DNA of 64,000 bases from Longimicrobium sp. (lineage in GTDB: Bacteria; Gemmatimonadota; Gemmatimonadetes; Longimicrobiales; Longimicrobiaceae). Below are positions 40,601-48,023 of the stretch, one piece after another. A model generated the notes under the pieces. It was not told the origin of the DNA. It did no database searches and worked only from the letters and a program-made list of their open reading frames with translations. Location: positions 124,001 through 188,000 of the forward strand of contig DASVQP010000029.1 of assembly GCA_036389135.1 (NCBI GenBank). Direction: 5' to 3'. Made by a program: the position numbers and the translations under genes. Each line of letters starts with the position of its first letter. Positions within the stretch are counted from its first letter, which is position 1.

Positions 40601-41732
40601 CCTAGCACGTTCGCTTGGCGTCTATGCCAATCGCCTTGCGGAACACGGCGAGGTCGCCGAGGCACTAGCGTACGATCGGAAGGCGCTGGCGATCCGCGAA
40701 CGACTGGCGGCGAAGGACGCGGATTATGAAACTGAGTTGGCAGCCTGCCTGAGCAACTACGGCATCCGCCTCGGAGAGAGCGGCGAGGCTGCCGAGGCAC
40801 TCGCGCATCATCGAAAGGCACTGGACATCCACAAACGCTTGGCGTCCAAGAACCCGACTCAGTTCGAGCCTGACTTGGGGTCGTTGCTGAGCAACTACGC
40901 CGCCCGCCTGTCGGAGAGCGGCCAAGTTGCCGAGGCACTTGCGTTTGATCACAGTGCGTTGGAGATCCACGAACGGCTGGCAGCTAAGAACCCTGATCGG
41001 TTTGAGCCTGAACTGGCGAGATCGTTCAGCAACTACGCTATCCACCTCTCAGAGAGCGGCCGGCTTGTGGAGGCTCTTACGTACGATCGAAGGGCCCTGG
41101 AGATCCGCAGGCGGCTTGCGGCGAAGAACCCGGATCGGTTTGAGCATGACCTAGCGTTCTCATTGCACAACGTTGCTATGCGACTCTCAGAGAACGGCAC
41201 CGCGGCCGATGCATTAATCCACGCTGTAGCGGCATTGCAGATTCGGGAAAGATTGGCTGCCGGCAAGCCTCTCCGCTACGCAGAGGATGCTTACATCTCT
41301 TTGTTAAATGTGCAGTGGCTGAAGTGGCTGGCGTCCGATGGAACCGCAGAAGGAGCGGACGATCTACCGTCTCCGGATCCGCGGTGGTGTAAGCCGCATC
41401 GGCTACCACTGTTGGAGGTCTATCGCGAGTGGCTGCAAGCCTGCAATGCTACTGATCAGTCGGATCGGGCAGTGGCACTTGCAAACATTTTGGAAGCGGC
41501 AGAGTCACTTAGTACTCCCGAATTCAGGAGCTCAGAGGCATATTGGCTCTGCGCTGCCGCGTGGTGCGAGAAATTCGCTCCCGGTGCGGCACATTGGGTG
41601 CGCTGGAGCCGGTGGAGGGTCTTCTGGTCAGACTTCCTCTCGCAGCGTGGCGGGAAGTTGCCGTGGTGGATGACCGCTGTCGCAGAGAGGATGGGCTTCC
41701 GGTGGCCTCCCGCTGAAGCTCCGTTAATATAG
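37614..41732 (+). CDS. Large STAND NTPase with N-terminal glycosyltransferase-like domain and TPR repeats
   Basis: 1372 residues (or 1359 from the ATG at 37653). Residues about 20-430 resemble a GT-B glycosyltransferase: FATGWGSDFGGINVF at the start, FMSGRFSADAAKIKQGHL, and PSWHEGFGLAGWEAVAAGVP near residue 332, the donor-binding loop. Residues about 500-850 form a P-loop NTPase with Walker A ASGGAGKTRLALEL (Lys530), Walker B-like PVLAVFDYAETRQETLL and LLLARDGGEWW. Residues about 1000-1260 hold at least four 45-46-residue TPRs of the EALAYDRKALAIRERLA type. The layout of effector-like domain, switch NTPase and sensor repeats recalls STAND defence or signalling proteins. The region is AT-richer than its neighbours, suggesting transfer. 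The real activity is not known. Confidence 0.75.
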   Translation: MGRAKTPTEYGRSMMPMETQQVLRRVIAFATGWGSDFGGINVFSTRFLEQMAFACKEQVTVVCVVPTLPSEHETARDVKLVQLPYPPVGGKLDAAHARAAVEALASEGISLDAEGLVWLGHDRITGEIALEARAIVGGGRTALIHHMSYEHYEAYAERSEIANVKGELQRKLFAEADVRMAVGPLLRDALEDLVPNTPVTMLVPGLDELAFFPAPKRFVAFMSGRFSADAAKIKQGHLGVAAFAEAHRRASSEPLLPELLKNQPQLIMRGVDIEPERPPTSATDVEYWAEFAEAYADRVVTIHALPYTTRRKDLLDQLARATVALMPSWHEGFGLAGWEAVAAGVPLIVSKQSGLFRFLEEESAGGWLNWVYPVDVQGSLKEPFFHANDLNNVSERLIEIARDPDAARSKAARLREALSAYTWKRCVDSALEGLGWANVEVPIAENNSSTAALVEATATPAPSTSPLDLPQSRWQPGSGLADSQLLRAEEAAVAFDPAREPDVGQLVDWAHNPEYPQALRLLTASGGAGKTRLALELCARMTNRGWHCGMLRSDIGPANAANAWLDLAARNQPVLAVFDYAETRQETLLAFLRAMLNARRTKVVSPVRILLLARDGGEWWDRLSSRDSTVEPFLGGYATSGPVALLPLHREKEARGLAFQAALDAYATRMGIAEMPDLNVDLSGEHFERPLYIQIAALLALRGERPASAEGLTKALLHHERRYWARLLQEGLGSTSTKELDDRHAAELMTLATLAGGFIRPADARKVWEAWDGSIGRNLTAGEQRLLFERLASLYPGQQGLQPLRPDLLGEALVAYSLLQRSGERLFDALLDPARGTAHRRGALTVVARLSNHRPDIESAVVQSLTRKFVPCATDLVNVATQSDSLLPKWAEQAFTRLSPPSRAQVVGVLLPLMKDESVQLAQLACAVSEAEVEKIKVKLQRKPQDWELRADLARALVRLSIKLARAGRSGLLPGKQSVQLSEELASQKPGRFEPDLARSLGVYANRLAEHGEVAEALAYDRKALAIRERLAAKDADYETELAACLSNYGIRLGESGEAAEALAHHRKALDIHKRLASKNPTQFEPDLGSLLSNYAARLSESGQVAEALAFDHSALEIHERLAAKNPDRFEPELARSFSNYAIHLSESGRLVEALTYDRRALEIRRRLAAKNPDRFEHDLAFSLHNVAMRLSENGTAADALIHAVAALQIRERLAAGKPLRYAEDAYISLLNVQWLKWLASDGTAEGADDLPSPDPRWCKPHRLPLLEVYREWLQACNATDQSDRAVALANILEAAESLSTPEFRSSEAYWLCAAAWCEKFAPGAAHWVRWSRWRVFWSDFLSQRGGKLPWWMTAVAERMGFRWPPAEAPLI

Positions 41733-41756
41733 GTAGCAGGTCAATCTACAGCGGGA

Positions 41757-41790
41757 GAAGCCGGATTGGCGACAGGCTAGCGCCGGCTTC
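41757..41790 (+). terminator. Hairpin after the STAND gene
   Basis: GAAGCCGG and CCGGCTTC form 8-bp arms around an 18-nt loop that has its own GGCG/CGCC pair. It begins 25 bp after the stop codon. No long T-run follows. Confidence 0.5.
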
Positions 41791-41927
41791 CCCTCCGGGA
41801 TGCCCGCTCTCGCGTTCAGAGACAATACAGACGGAGAGTGCGGCTCGATTATTGTCTCTAGTCGGATTCAATCTATTCGACCGGAAAAGGCTTCGTACGT
41901 TCGCAGCAAGCCACCACGGAGCCGCCC

Positions 41928-42527
41928 GTGAAGCTCGAGCCCGTCACCCTCGAAGGCACGCACGTCCGCCTGGTGCCGCTCACCCGCGAGCACCTCCCGG
42001 CGCTCTGGGAGGTCGCGCGCGACGAGGAGCTGTGGCGCTGGACGTGGAACGCCGTGCGCACCGAGGCCGACCTGGAGCGCTACGTAGACGCCGCGCTACG
42101 CATGCGCGACGCGGGCACGGCGCTCACCTTCGCCACCACCGAAGCAACCAGCGGCCGGGTGATCGGGAGCACGCGGTTCGCCAGCATCGAGCCGCCGCAC
42201 CCGCGCGTGGAGATCGGGTGGACGTGGATCGGGCGGCCGTGGCAGCGCACCCCCGCCAACACCGAAGCCAAGCTCCTGATGCTCCGCCACGCCTTCGAGA
42301 CGCTCGGCTGCCTGCGCGTGGAACTCAAGACGGATGCACTGAACGAGCGCTCTCGAAACGCCATGCTCCGCATCGGCGCGCGCGAAGAAGGGATTTTCCG
42401 CAAGCACGGCGTCACCGAGAGCGGCCGCGTGCGCGACACCGCGTGGTACAGCATCGTGGACGACGATTGGCCCGCCGTCCAGGCGCGCCTCCTTGGCATG
42501 CTCGCCCGCCCCTACCCGACCCCATGA
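41928..42527 (+). CDS. GNAT acetyltransferase (RimJ/RimL type)
   Basis: 199 residues from a GTG start. LEPVTLEGTHVRLVPLTREHLPALWEVARDEELWRW is the usual opening; EAKLLMLRHAFETLGCLRVELKTDALNERSRNAMLRIGAREEG is the acetyl-CoA region and following helix of RimJ/RimL enzymes. It probably acetylates an amino group of a protein or small molecule. Its stop overlaps the start of the PBP4 gene (ATGA), so the two are coupled. Confidence 0.88.
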   Translation: MKLEPVTLEGTHVRLVPLTREHLPALWEVARDEELWRWTWNAVRTEADLERYVDAALRMRDAGTALTFATTEATSGRVIGSTRFASIEPPHPRVEIGWTWIGRPWQRTPANTEAKLLMLRHAFETLGCLRVELKTDALNERSRNAMLRIGAREEGIFRKHGVTESGRVRDTAWYSIVDDDWPAVQARLLGMLARPYPTP

Positions 42528-44026
42528 CCCTGCATCGAACCGTCATCGCAGTCGCGGCGCTCGCGCTGGGCGCCTGCGCACCCGCACGCCCCGCGCTCGC
42601 ACCCGCCCCCGTCCGTGCGCCGATCGCCGCCGCGCTCGACTCCATCTTCGGCGACACGCTCTTCGCCCGCGCCGGGTGGGGGGTGATGTTCCGCTCGCTG
42701 GAAACGGGCGAGACGCTCTACCGTCGCAACGCGGAAAAGTTCTTCATCCCCGCCTCCAATCAAAAGATCGTGACCGGCGCATTCGCGCTGGAGACGCTGG
42801 GGCCCGACTTCCGCTACCGCACGCCGGTGGAGGCGGAGGGCCCGGTGCGCGACGGCGTGCTGGCCGGCAACCTGGTGGTGCGTGGGAGCGGCGACCCCAC
42901 GATCTCGGCGCGCTTCGGAGGGGTGCGCCCACTCTTCCGCGCCTGGGCGGACTCGCTGCGGGCGCGGGGCATTACGCGCATCACCGGCGCGGTGGTGGGC
43001 AACGACGACGTCTTCGACGACGTGCCGCTGGGCCGCGGCTGGGCGTGGGACGACCTGGACGCGTCGTACTCGGCCGAGGTCGGCGGGCTGCAGCTCAACG
43101 AGGGGTACGTCACCGTGCGCGTGGCCCCCGGCCCTCGCCCCGGCGCACCCGCCGTCGTCACCCTCGATCCCGCCACGGCGTACCTCCCCGTCACCGTGAA
43201 CGCGACGACCGGCGCATCCGGCTCCGCGCGCGACGTGGAAGCGACGCGCGCCCCGCTCGGCCCCGGCATCGTCGTCACCGGCACCGCACCGCCCGACTCC
43301 ACGCCGGAGGAGCTCGAGGTGGCGGTGCGCGACAACACGCTCTTCTTCGCCCACGTGCTGCGCGAGGCGCTGATCGAGGCGGGGATCCGCGTGGACGGCC
43401 CCGCGCTGGATGACGACGCGCGCCCCGACACCGCGCGCCGCCCCGCCACACCGATCTTCGTCCAAACCTCCCCGCCGATGCCGGAGGTGCTGGCCGCCTT
43501 CCTGAAGCCGAGCCAGAATCAGTACGGCGAGATCCTGCTGAAGACGATGGGCGGCCGCATCCGCAACGCCGGCACCGCGCAGGCCGGGCTCGCCGTGGAG
43601 GACTCCCTGGCGCGCGCATGGCAGCTCCCGCGTGGCGGCTTCCGCCCGGCGGACGGCAGCGGCCTGTCGCGCTACAACCTGATCGCCCCCGAGCACCTCA
43701 TCGCGCTCCTGGAGCGGATGACGCGCAGCCCCAACTACGCCGTCTTCTACGCCGCCATGCCCGTCGCCGGCGTCGACGGCACCCTGCGCAACCGGATGAA
43801 GGGGACGCCGCTCGCGGGGAACGTGCACGCCAAGACGGGCACCCTCTCGGGCGTGCGCTCCCTGAGCGGCTACTTCACCACCGCCGCGGGCGAGCGCATG
43901 GTCTTCTCCATTCTGGTCAACAACCACACCCTCTCCGCCGCCGCCGCCGACCGCCTCTCCGAAGCGGCGCTGCTGCGCGTGTACAACCACCCGCGTACGG
44001 GCGCGGCCACGACCACGGCTCCATGA
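42524..44026 (+). CDS. dacB: D-alanyl-D-alanine carboxypeptidase/endopeptidase (PBP4 type)
   Basis: About 500 residues. MTLHRTVIAVAALALGAC gives a lipobox-like signal. The three penicillin-binding motifs are present: ASNQK (SxxK nucleophile near residue 86), SRYN as the SxN-type motif within DGSGLSRYNLI, and HAKTGTLSG (KTG). The insert between the first two motifs (GSGDPTISARFGG... GNDDVFDDVPLGRGWAWDD) is typical of PBP4. It trims D-Ala-D-Ala stems and cuts cross-links in peptidoglycan. Both ends overlap neighbouring genes by ATGA. Confidence 0.92.
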   Translation: MTLHRTVIAVAALALGACAPARPALAPAPVRAPIAAALDSIFGDTLFARAGWGVMFRSLETGETLYRRNAEKFFIPASNQKIVTGAFALETLGPDFRYRTPVEAEGPVRDGVLAGNLVVRGSGDPTISARFGGVRPLFRAWADSLRARGITRITGAVVGNDDVFDDVPLGRGWAWDDLDASYSAEVGGLQLNEGYVTVRVAPGPRPGAPAVVTLDPATAYLPVTVNATTGASGSARDVEATRAPLGPGIVVTGTAPPDSTPEELEVAVRDNTLFFAHVLREALIEAGIRVDGPALDDDARPDTARRPATPIFVQTSPPMPEVLAAFLKPSQNQYGEILLKTMGGRIRNAGTAQAGLAVEDSLARAWQLPRGGFRPADGSGLSRYNLIAPEHLIALLERMTRSPNYAVFYAAMPVAGVDGTLRNRMKGTPLAGNVHAKTGTLSGVRSLSGYFTTAAGERMVFSILVNNHTLSAAAADRLSEAALLRVYNHPRTGAATTTAP

Positions 44027-44604
44027 GCCTGTCGCCCTGCCGGGAGTGCGGTGCGCTGGTGAGCCAGGCCGCGGCCGCGTGCCCCCACTGCGGCGTACCG
44101 TTCCCCGTGACGGCCGCGCGGGTGCCGCCCCTGCCGCGCGAACGGGGCCGGAGTGGGGTGCAACTGCTGATCGGCACCGCCGCCATCCTGCTCGTGGGCA
44201 TCTTTCTCGGGATGGTGCTGATGGGTCGCGGCACGGCCGATCCAGAAGCATGGGAGGACGAGGTCTTCGCTCCTCCGGCATCACCCGTCACCACGCCGGG
44301 CCTCTACCAGTACGGAGCCATCGCCATCGGCAGGGAGGGAGCCTACGGAGTGAGTTGGAACGCTCCCCTGCCTGAGCAGGCCCAGGGGCGTGCACTGGAG
44401 GAGTGCTACCCGGGCGAGAGCTGCCGGGTCGTGCTGTTCATCGCGGGCCCAATGTGCGGCGCATATGCACAGGGGCGCACGTCGTACGGAAGCGGCCTGG
44501 CAGCATCGCGCACAGAGGCCGAGGAGCGCGCGCTCGCCGAGTGCGGCCGCAACGGCGCACGGTCCTGCAGCATTCGCGCGTGGATGTGCAACTCGCAGCC
44601 GTAG
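44023..44604 (+). CDS. Zinc-ribbon membrane protein with C-terminal DUF4189
   Basis: 193 residues. CRECGALVSQAAAACPHCG near the start is a four-Cys zinc ribbon. One membrane segment follows (LLIGTAAILLVGIFLGMVLM). The outer part (YGVSWNAPLPEQAQGRALEEC... SCRVVLFIAGPMCGAYA) matches DUF4189, a secreted cysteine-rich domain of unknown function. The start overlaps the dacB stop (ATGA). Zinc ribbon inside and DUF4189 outside suggest an envelope sensor or scaffold, which is inference. Confidence 0.75.
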   Translation: MSLSPCRECGALVSQAAAACPHCGVPFPVTAARVPPLPRERGRSGVQLLIGTAAILLVGIFLGMVLMGRGTADPEAWEDEVFAPPASPVTTPGLYQYGAIAIGREGAYGVSWNAPLPEQAQGRALEECYPGESCRVVLFIAGPMCGAYAQGRTSYGSGLAASRTEAEERALAECGRNGARSCSIRAWMCNSQP

Positions 44605-44827
44605 GCTCGCCGGCCCTAAGCTGCACTAATCCCAGCATCTTGAGGAGGGAGTGGGGGACTACGCACCCTGGCGAGGAACCTGCGGGAGCGGCCGCGCCAG
44701 CGTGAACTCGTTCGGAGCACCAGAGCCGTTAGAGCTTGGGGTACTGGGGGGAGTCTGACGAATCGTAAGCTTTCCGTTCAGGGTACCACTTCAATCACGA
44801 GGTGTGGACCAGGGGCGGAGCGTGTGT

Positions 44828-45052
44828 ATGGGAACGCCGGCTAACCGGATCGATTTCGAAGAGCGGGACATGGTCCTGCGCGTCCCCCGTGAGCTGATGG
44901 GGCGCGAAGAGGTGTCGCATTTCCTCGAGTTTTTAGAGCTTGAGTCGATCCGTGGGCGAAGCGAGCTTACGGAGGACGATGCGGCGGCGATTGCGGACGA
45001 TGTGGATCGTGCGGTCTGGGACCGGCTCCGTCACCGTTTGGAAGAGCGTTGA
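44828..45052 (+). CDS. Antitoxin-like protein paired with a decayed PIN toxin
   Basis: 74 residues from the ATG at 44828 (a GTG at 44804 is also possible). It begins MGTPANRIDFEERDMVLRV and ends in an acidic helix (SELTEDDAAAIADDVDRAVWDRLRHRL), a pattern typical of small antitoxins. Its stop overlaps the start of the PIN-domain gene (TGATG), as in toxin-antitoxin pairs. The DNA-binding part is not clear. Because the toxin is broken, this is probably an orphan antitoxin. Confidence 0.6.
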   Translation: MGTPANRIDFEERDMVLRVPRELMGREEVSHFLEFLELESIRGRSELTEDDAAAIADDVDRAVWDRLRHRLEER

Positions 45053-45284
45053 TGGCTGCTGAACGGGTCGTCGTCGATACGAACATCCTCTTCTCGATCT
45101 TGCTGCGGCGCGAGAGCCCCAGGCGAACACCCTGCTGGGGCAGGGATACGACTTCTACGTTTGCGAGTGCGTCTTCATAGAGTTGTTCAAGCACAAGGAG
45201 AAGATCGTACGGCTGAGCCATCTACCGAAGACGAGGTGTTGCGCTTGCTCCACTCTCTTCTCGATCCCCCTCCGGCTGGTCGAT
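45052..45284 (+). pseudogene. Frameshifted PIN-domain toxin remnant
   Basis: The first frame reads MAAERVVVDTNILFSILLRR, the classic start of PIN nucleases with the first metal-binding Asp, then soon stops. Similarity continues in other frames: LLGQGYDFYVCECVFIELFK and HKEKIVRLSHLP, then EVLRLLHSLLDP. At least two frame changes are needed and the C-terminal active-site part is missing. It is therefore a decayed toxin gene. Confidence 0.7.
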
Positions 45285-45391
45285 AATTGCGAGATACATT
45301 AGTTTACCACGCGCTCCGGCTCGGACCGTGGCGTTCCCCCTGCCGCGGCTCCAGACGCGGGCCTGGCCTGATCCCCCCCCCGAAGCTCCCG

Positions 45392-47257
45392 ATGTCCTTT
45401 ATCACAAGATTTCAGCAAGGCAGGCGCACTCCGTCTGTTGCCGTGCTCCTCGTGCTCCTTTTGGCGGCGGCATCGGCGTGCCGCGACGGGGCGGGGTCGG
45501 GCGACGGCCGGGCGCCGGTGCTCAGCTCCATCTCGCCGGACACGGCGACCGCGGGGCGTGCGGACGTGGCTTTCTCCGTGCGCGGGAGTGGCTTCGGCAG
45601 GGAGAGCGTGGTCAACTGGAACTCCACCCCGCTGCCCACCACCTTCGTCAATAAGAAGGAGCTGCGTGCCACCGTCCCGCAGGCGCAGCTCTCGGAGGGC
45701 GGACAAGTTTCCATCACCGTGGCGTCCACGACGCCGGGGGGCGGCACCTCCGGGCAGGCATGGTTCACCGTGCGCCAACCCGCACCCGTCATCGTCTCGC
45801 TCTCCGCCGACACCTTCAACCTCGCGCAGTTGAGCGGGGAGATCACCATCGAGGGAAGCGGGTTCACGCGGGCGACGGTTGTCCGGTGGAACGGGGTGGT
45901 GCAGACCGCAACGTACCAGAGCCCTACCCGCCTGGCCGTGACGCTCAACGCCAACGGGGTGGCGCCGGGGATCACGTCGCTTGAGGTGAGCAATCCGACG
46001 CCGGGGGGCGGCACCGCGGCCGCCACGTTCACCGTGTACAGCCCCGTGCCGGTCATCGCGGTACTCCCCAGCAGCGGCGCCACGGCCTTGCGGCCTGGCT
46101 TCTCGCTGTGGGTGCACGGGCGCGACTTCGTGCAGGGCGCCCGGGTGCTGTGGAACGGCGCCGAGCGGCCGGCGACGTACGTCAGCCCTACCCGTCTGCA
46201 GGTGTCCGTCTCGAGCGCGGACGTGGCGGCGGCGGGAGGGATCACGCTTTCCGTCGTCAATCCGGGGCCGGGGAACCGGGTGTCCAACACGGCGACGGTG
46301 GTCGTGCGCCTCGCAGGTTCCACCTCGGCCGTCGTGCAGCGCCTGCGCATCGAGGCGAGCGACCTCGCGTGGGACGCGGCGAGGGGACTGCTCTACCTGT
46401 CGATCCCGAGCACCGGCGGAGCCCTCGCCAACAGCGTGGTGGCGGTGGACCCGATGACTCTACAGGTGACGCGGAGTGTGTTCGTGGGGAGCGACCCGGG
46501 GCGGGTCGCCCGCTCGGACGACGGGCAGTACCTGTACGTGGGGCTCAACGGGGCGAACGCCGTGCGGCGGGTCGACCTGGGCACCTTCACCGCGGGGCTG
46601 CAGTGGTCGCTCCCCGCGGGGCAGATCGCCGGTGACATGGAGGTGGCGCCCGGCCAGGCCAACACGGTCGCGGTGTCGCGCTACCGCCCCCGCTTCAGCC
46701 CGCTGCTGGACGGGGTGACGGTGTACGATGCGGGAGTCGCCCGCCCCAATTCCTCGCCGGGGCACACGGGCGCCTCGCGCATCGAGTTCTCCGACTCGGC
46801 TTCGGTTCTGTACGGCTCCGACCTCGACCAGAGCACGTTCTACACCCTCGCGGTGGACGCGAGCGGCGCCCGGCACCTAAACGCGACGCCGGACATGATC
46901 CATCCTCTCTACAGCGACATCGTGCGCGGGCCTGGGCGGATCTACTCCACCGACGGCTCCGTGATCGACGCGGACCGGAGGGTGAGGCTGGGGACCCTGG
47001 AACGGGGGCTGTCGTTGGCCGTGGACCCCGCGCTCGGAAGGGTCTTCGTGCTGCGTGACCCGATTCCCACCGGCAACGGGATCGCCGTGTACGACCTGAA
47101 CACCTTTCAGCTCCTGGGCACGGTCCTCGTCTCGAACCTCGCGTTCCACCACCCGGCCGCGCGCAGCGCCCGGCTGCTGCGCTGGGGGCGTGACGGGCTG
47201 GCCTTCCTGGATCAGGACGAGCTGGTCATCATCCGCACCCCCATCGCCGCTCCCTGA
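45392..47257 (+). CDS. Lipoprotein with IPT/TIG domains and a beta-propeller
   Basis: 621 residues. The signal MSFITRFQQGRRTPSVAVLLVLLLAAASAC ends in a lipobox. Three IPT/TIG immunoglobulin-like domains follow, marked by recurring VLSSISPDTATAGRADVAF, GSGFGRESVVNWN, GSGFTRATVVRWN and GRDFVQGARVLWN. The second half looks like a YVTN-type beta-propeller (NSVVAVDPMTLQVTRSVFVG, DDGQYLYVGLNGANAVRRVD). Probably a surface or periplasmic binding protein; the ligand is unknown. The start follows the signal peptide. Confidence 0.8.
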   Translation: MSFITRFQQGRRTPSVAVLLVLLLAAASACRDGAGSGDGRAPVLSSISPDTATAGRADVAFSVRGSGFGRESVVNWNSTPLPTTFVNKKELRATVPQAQLSEGGQVSITVASTTPGGGTSGQAWFTVRQPAPVIVSLSADTFNLAQLSGEITIEGSGFTRATVVRWNGVVQTATYQSPTRLAVTLNANGVAPGITSLEVSNPTPGGGTAAATFTVYSPVPVIAVLPSSGATALRPGFSLWVHGRDFVQGARVLWNGAERPATYVSPTRLQVSVSSADVAAAGGITLSVVNPGPGNRVSNTATVVVRLAGSTSAVVQRLRIEASDLAWDAARGLLYLSIPSTGGALANSVVAVDPMTLQVTRSVFVGSDPGRVARSDDGQYLYVGLNGANAVRRVDLGTFTAGLQWSLPAGQIAGDMEVAPGQANTVAVSRYRPRFSPLLDGVTVYDAGVARPNSSPGHTGASRIEFSDSASVLYGSDLDQSTFYTLAVDASGARHLNATPDMIHPLYSDIVRGPGRIYSTDGSVIDADRRVRLGTLERGLSLAVDPALGRVFVLRDPIPTGNGIAVYDLNTFQLLGTVLVSNLAFHHPAARSARLLRWGRDGLAFLDQDELVIIRTPIAAP

Positions 47258-47278
47258 CGAACCGCGATGCAACCAAAA

Positions 47279-47310
47279 GAGCCACGGAGATGAGGGCCTC
47301 TCCGTGGCTC
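47279..47310. terminator. Bidirectional intrinsic terminator
   Basis: GAGCCACGGAGA and TCTCCGTGGCTC form a perfect 12-bp stem with an 8-nt loop, with AAAA on the left and TTCT on the right. It lies between two convergent genes. Confidence 0.88.
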
Positions 47311-47329
47311 TTCTGCGTTTCCGGTTCAC

Positions 47330-47527
47330 TCAATCCGCGGCGGGCGCCAGCTCCACGCGGTTGCGGAGGGAGTCGTCGGCGCGGCGGAAGGTGGCGTGGA
47401 AGTCGGGGTCGGCGTCCTCCAGGCGCTGTGCATCCGCCAGCCACCCCGGCGCGGCGGGTGCCTGTGCGGATACACTGAGCGCCGCGGCCAGCGTGGCCGC
47501 GGGGATGGCGAGGGGGAGGTGTCGCAT
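47330..47527 (-). CDS. Small secreted hypothetical protein
   Basis: 65 residues. MRHLPLAIPAATLAAALSVSAQA looks like a cleavable signal peptide; the rest (GWLADAQRLEDADPDFHATFRRADDSLRNRVELAPAAD) is short and charged with no known family. The convergent terminator after it supports a transcribed gene, but the ribosome binding site is weak. Confidence 0.45.
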   Translation of the reverse strand: MRHLPLAIPAATLAAALSVSAQAPAAPGWLADAQRLEDADPDFHATFRRADDSLRNRVELAPAAD

Positions 47528-47617
47528 GGATGGGGTCCGGGGAGGATGGTGCGGCGACGAATCCTAGTCGCCACTCACCCGTTCTCCAACGACGATCTTC
47601 CGCTAAGCCACGGCGCA

Positions 47618-47901
47618 CCACTTCCTGAACGGAGCGCCCCACCCGCACCTGCGCCTTCCCACCAATCGTGTGGCGCGTAGTGAAGGAGACGGACTCTCCC
47701 ACTCGCACTGCCCTATCCCATGTTCGGAAGCATGGTCGTGGAGGATCGCACGATCACGCCTCTGTCGCCACACGATCCCGGCACGCACGGCCGACGGAAC
47801 ATGGGGCGGATCCCAACGTCCCGGCGGAGCCCGTTTCCTTCACTCCGCGCCAGAGTGCGGTGTGGACACGGGCATTGGGCGGCGCTCCGTTCAGGAAGTG
47901 G
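47618..47901. repeat. Large fold-back (MITE-like) inverted repeat
   Basis: A perfect 21-bp inverted repeat lies at 47618-47638 and 47881-47901 (it begins CCACTTCCTGAACGG). Inside it the arms continue as imperfect complements: GTGGCGCGTAGTGAAGGAGA on the left against TCCTTCACTCCGCGCCA on the right, then ATCCCATGTTC against GAACATGGGGC. The whole unit of about 285 bp is a degenerate palindrome. It has no gene of its own and lies in the gap between the small secreted gene and the M16 genes. Confidence 0.7.
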
Positions 47902-48023
47902 TGGAATGGCACCGCGTTTGCTGCGGTTCGGCGCACCTGAGCACCGCTCCGAACAGCTTCGTGACCGCCCCGCCCCAACCGGGCGTGGCGGCGATCCGCA
48001 ACCCCTTCAACCGAGGCGTGGCA

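Noticed and set aside
37171-41927. Integrated plasmid or prophage at the STAND island
   Set aside because: No integrase, no direct-repeat boundaries and no tRNA end could be found; only base composition differs.
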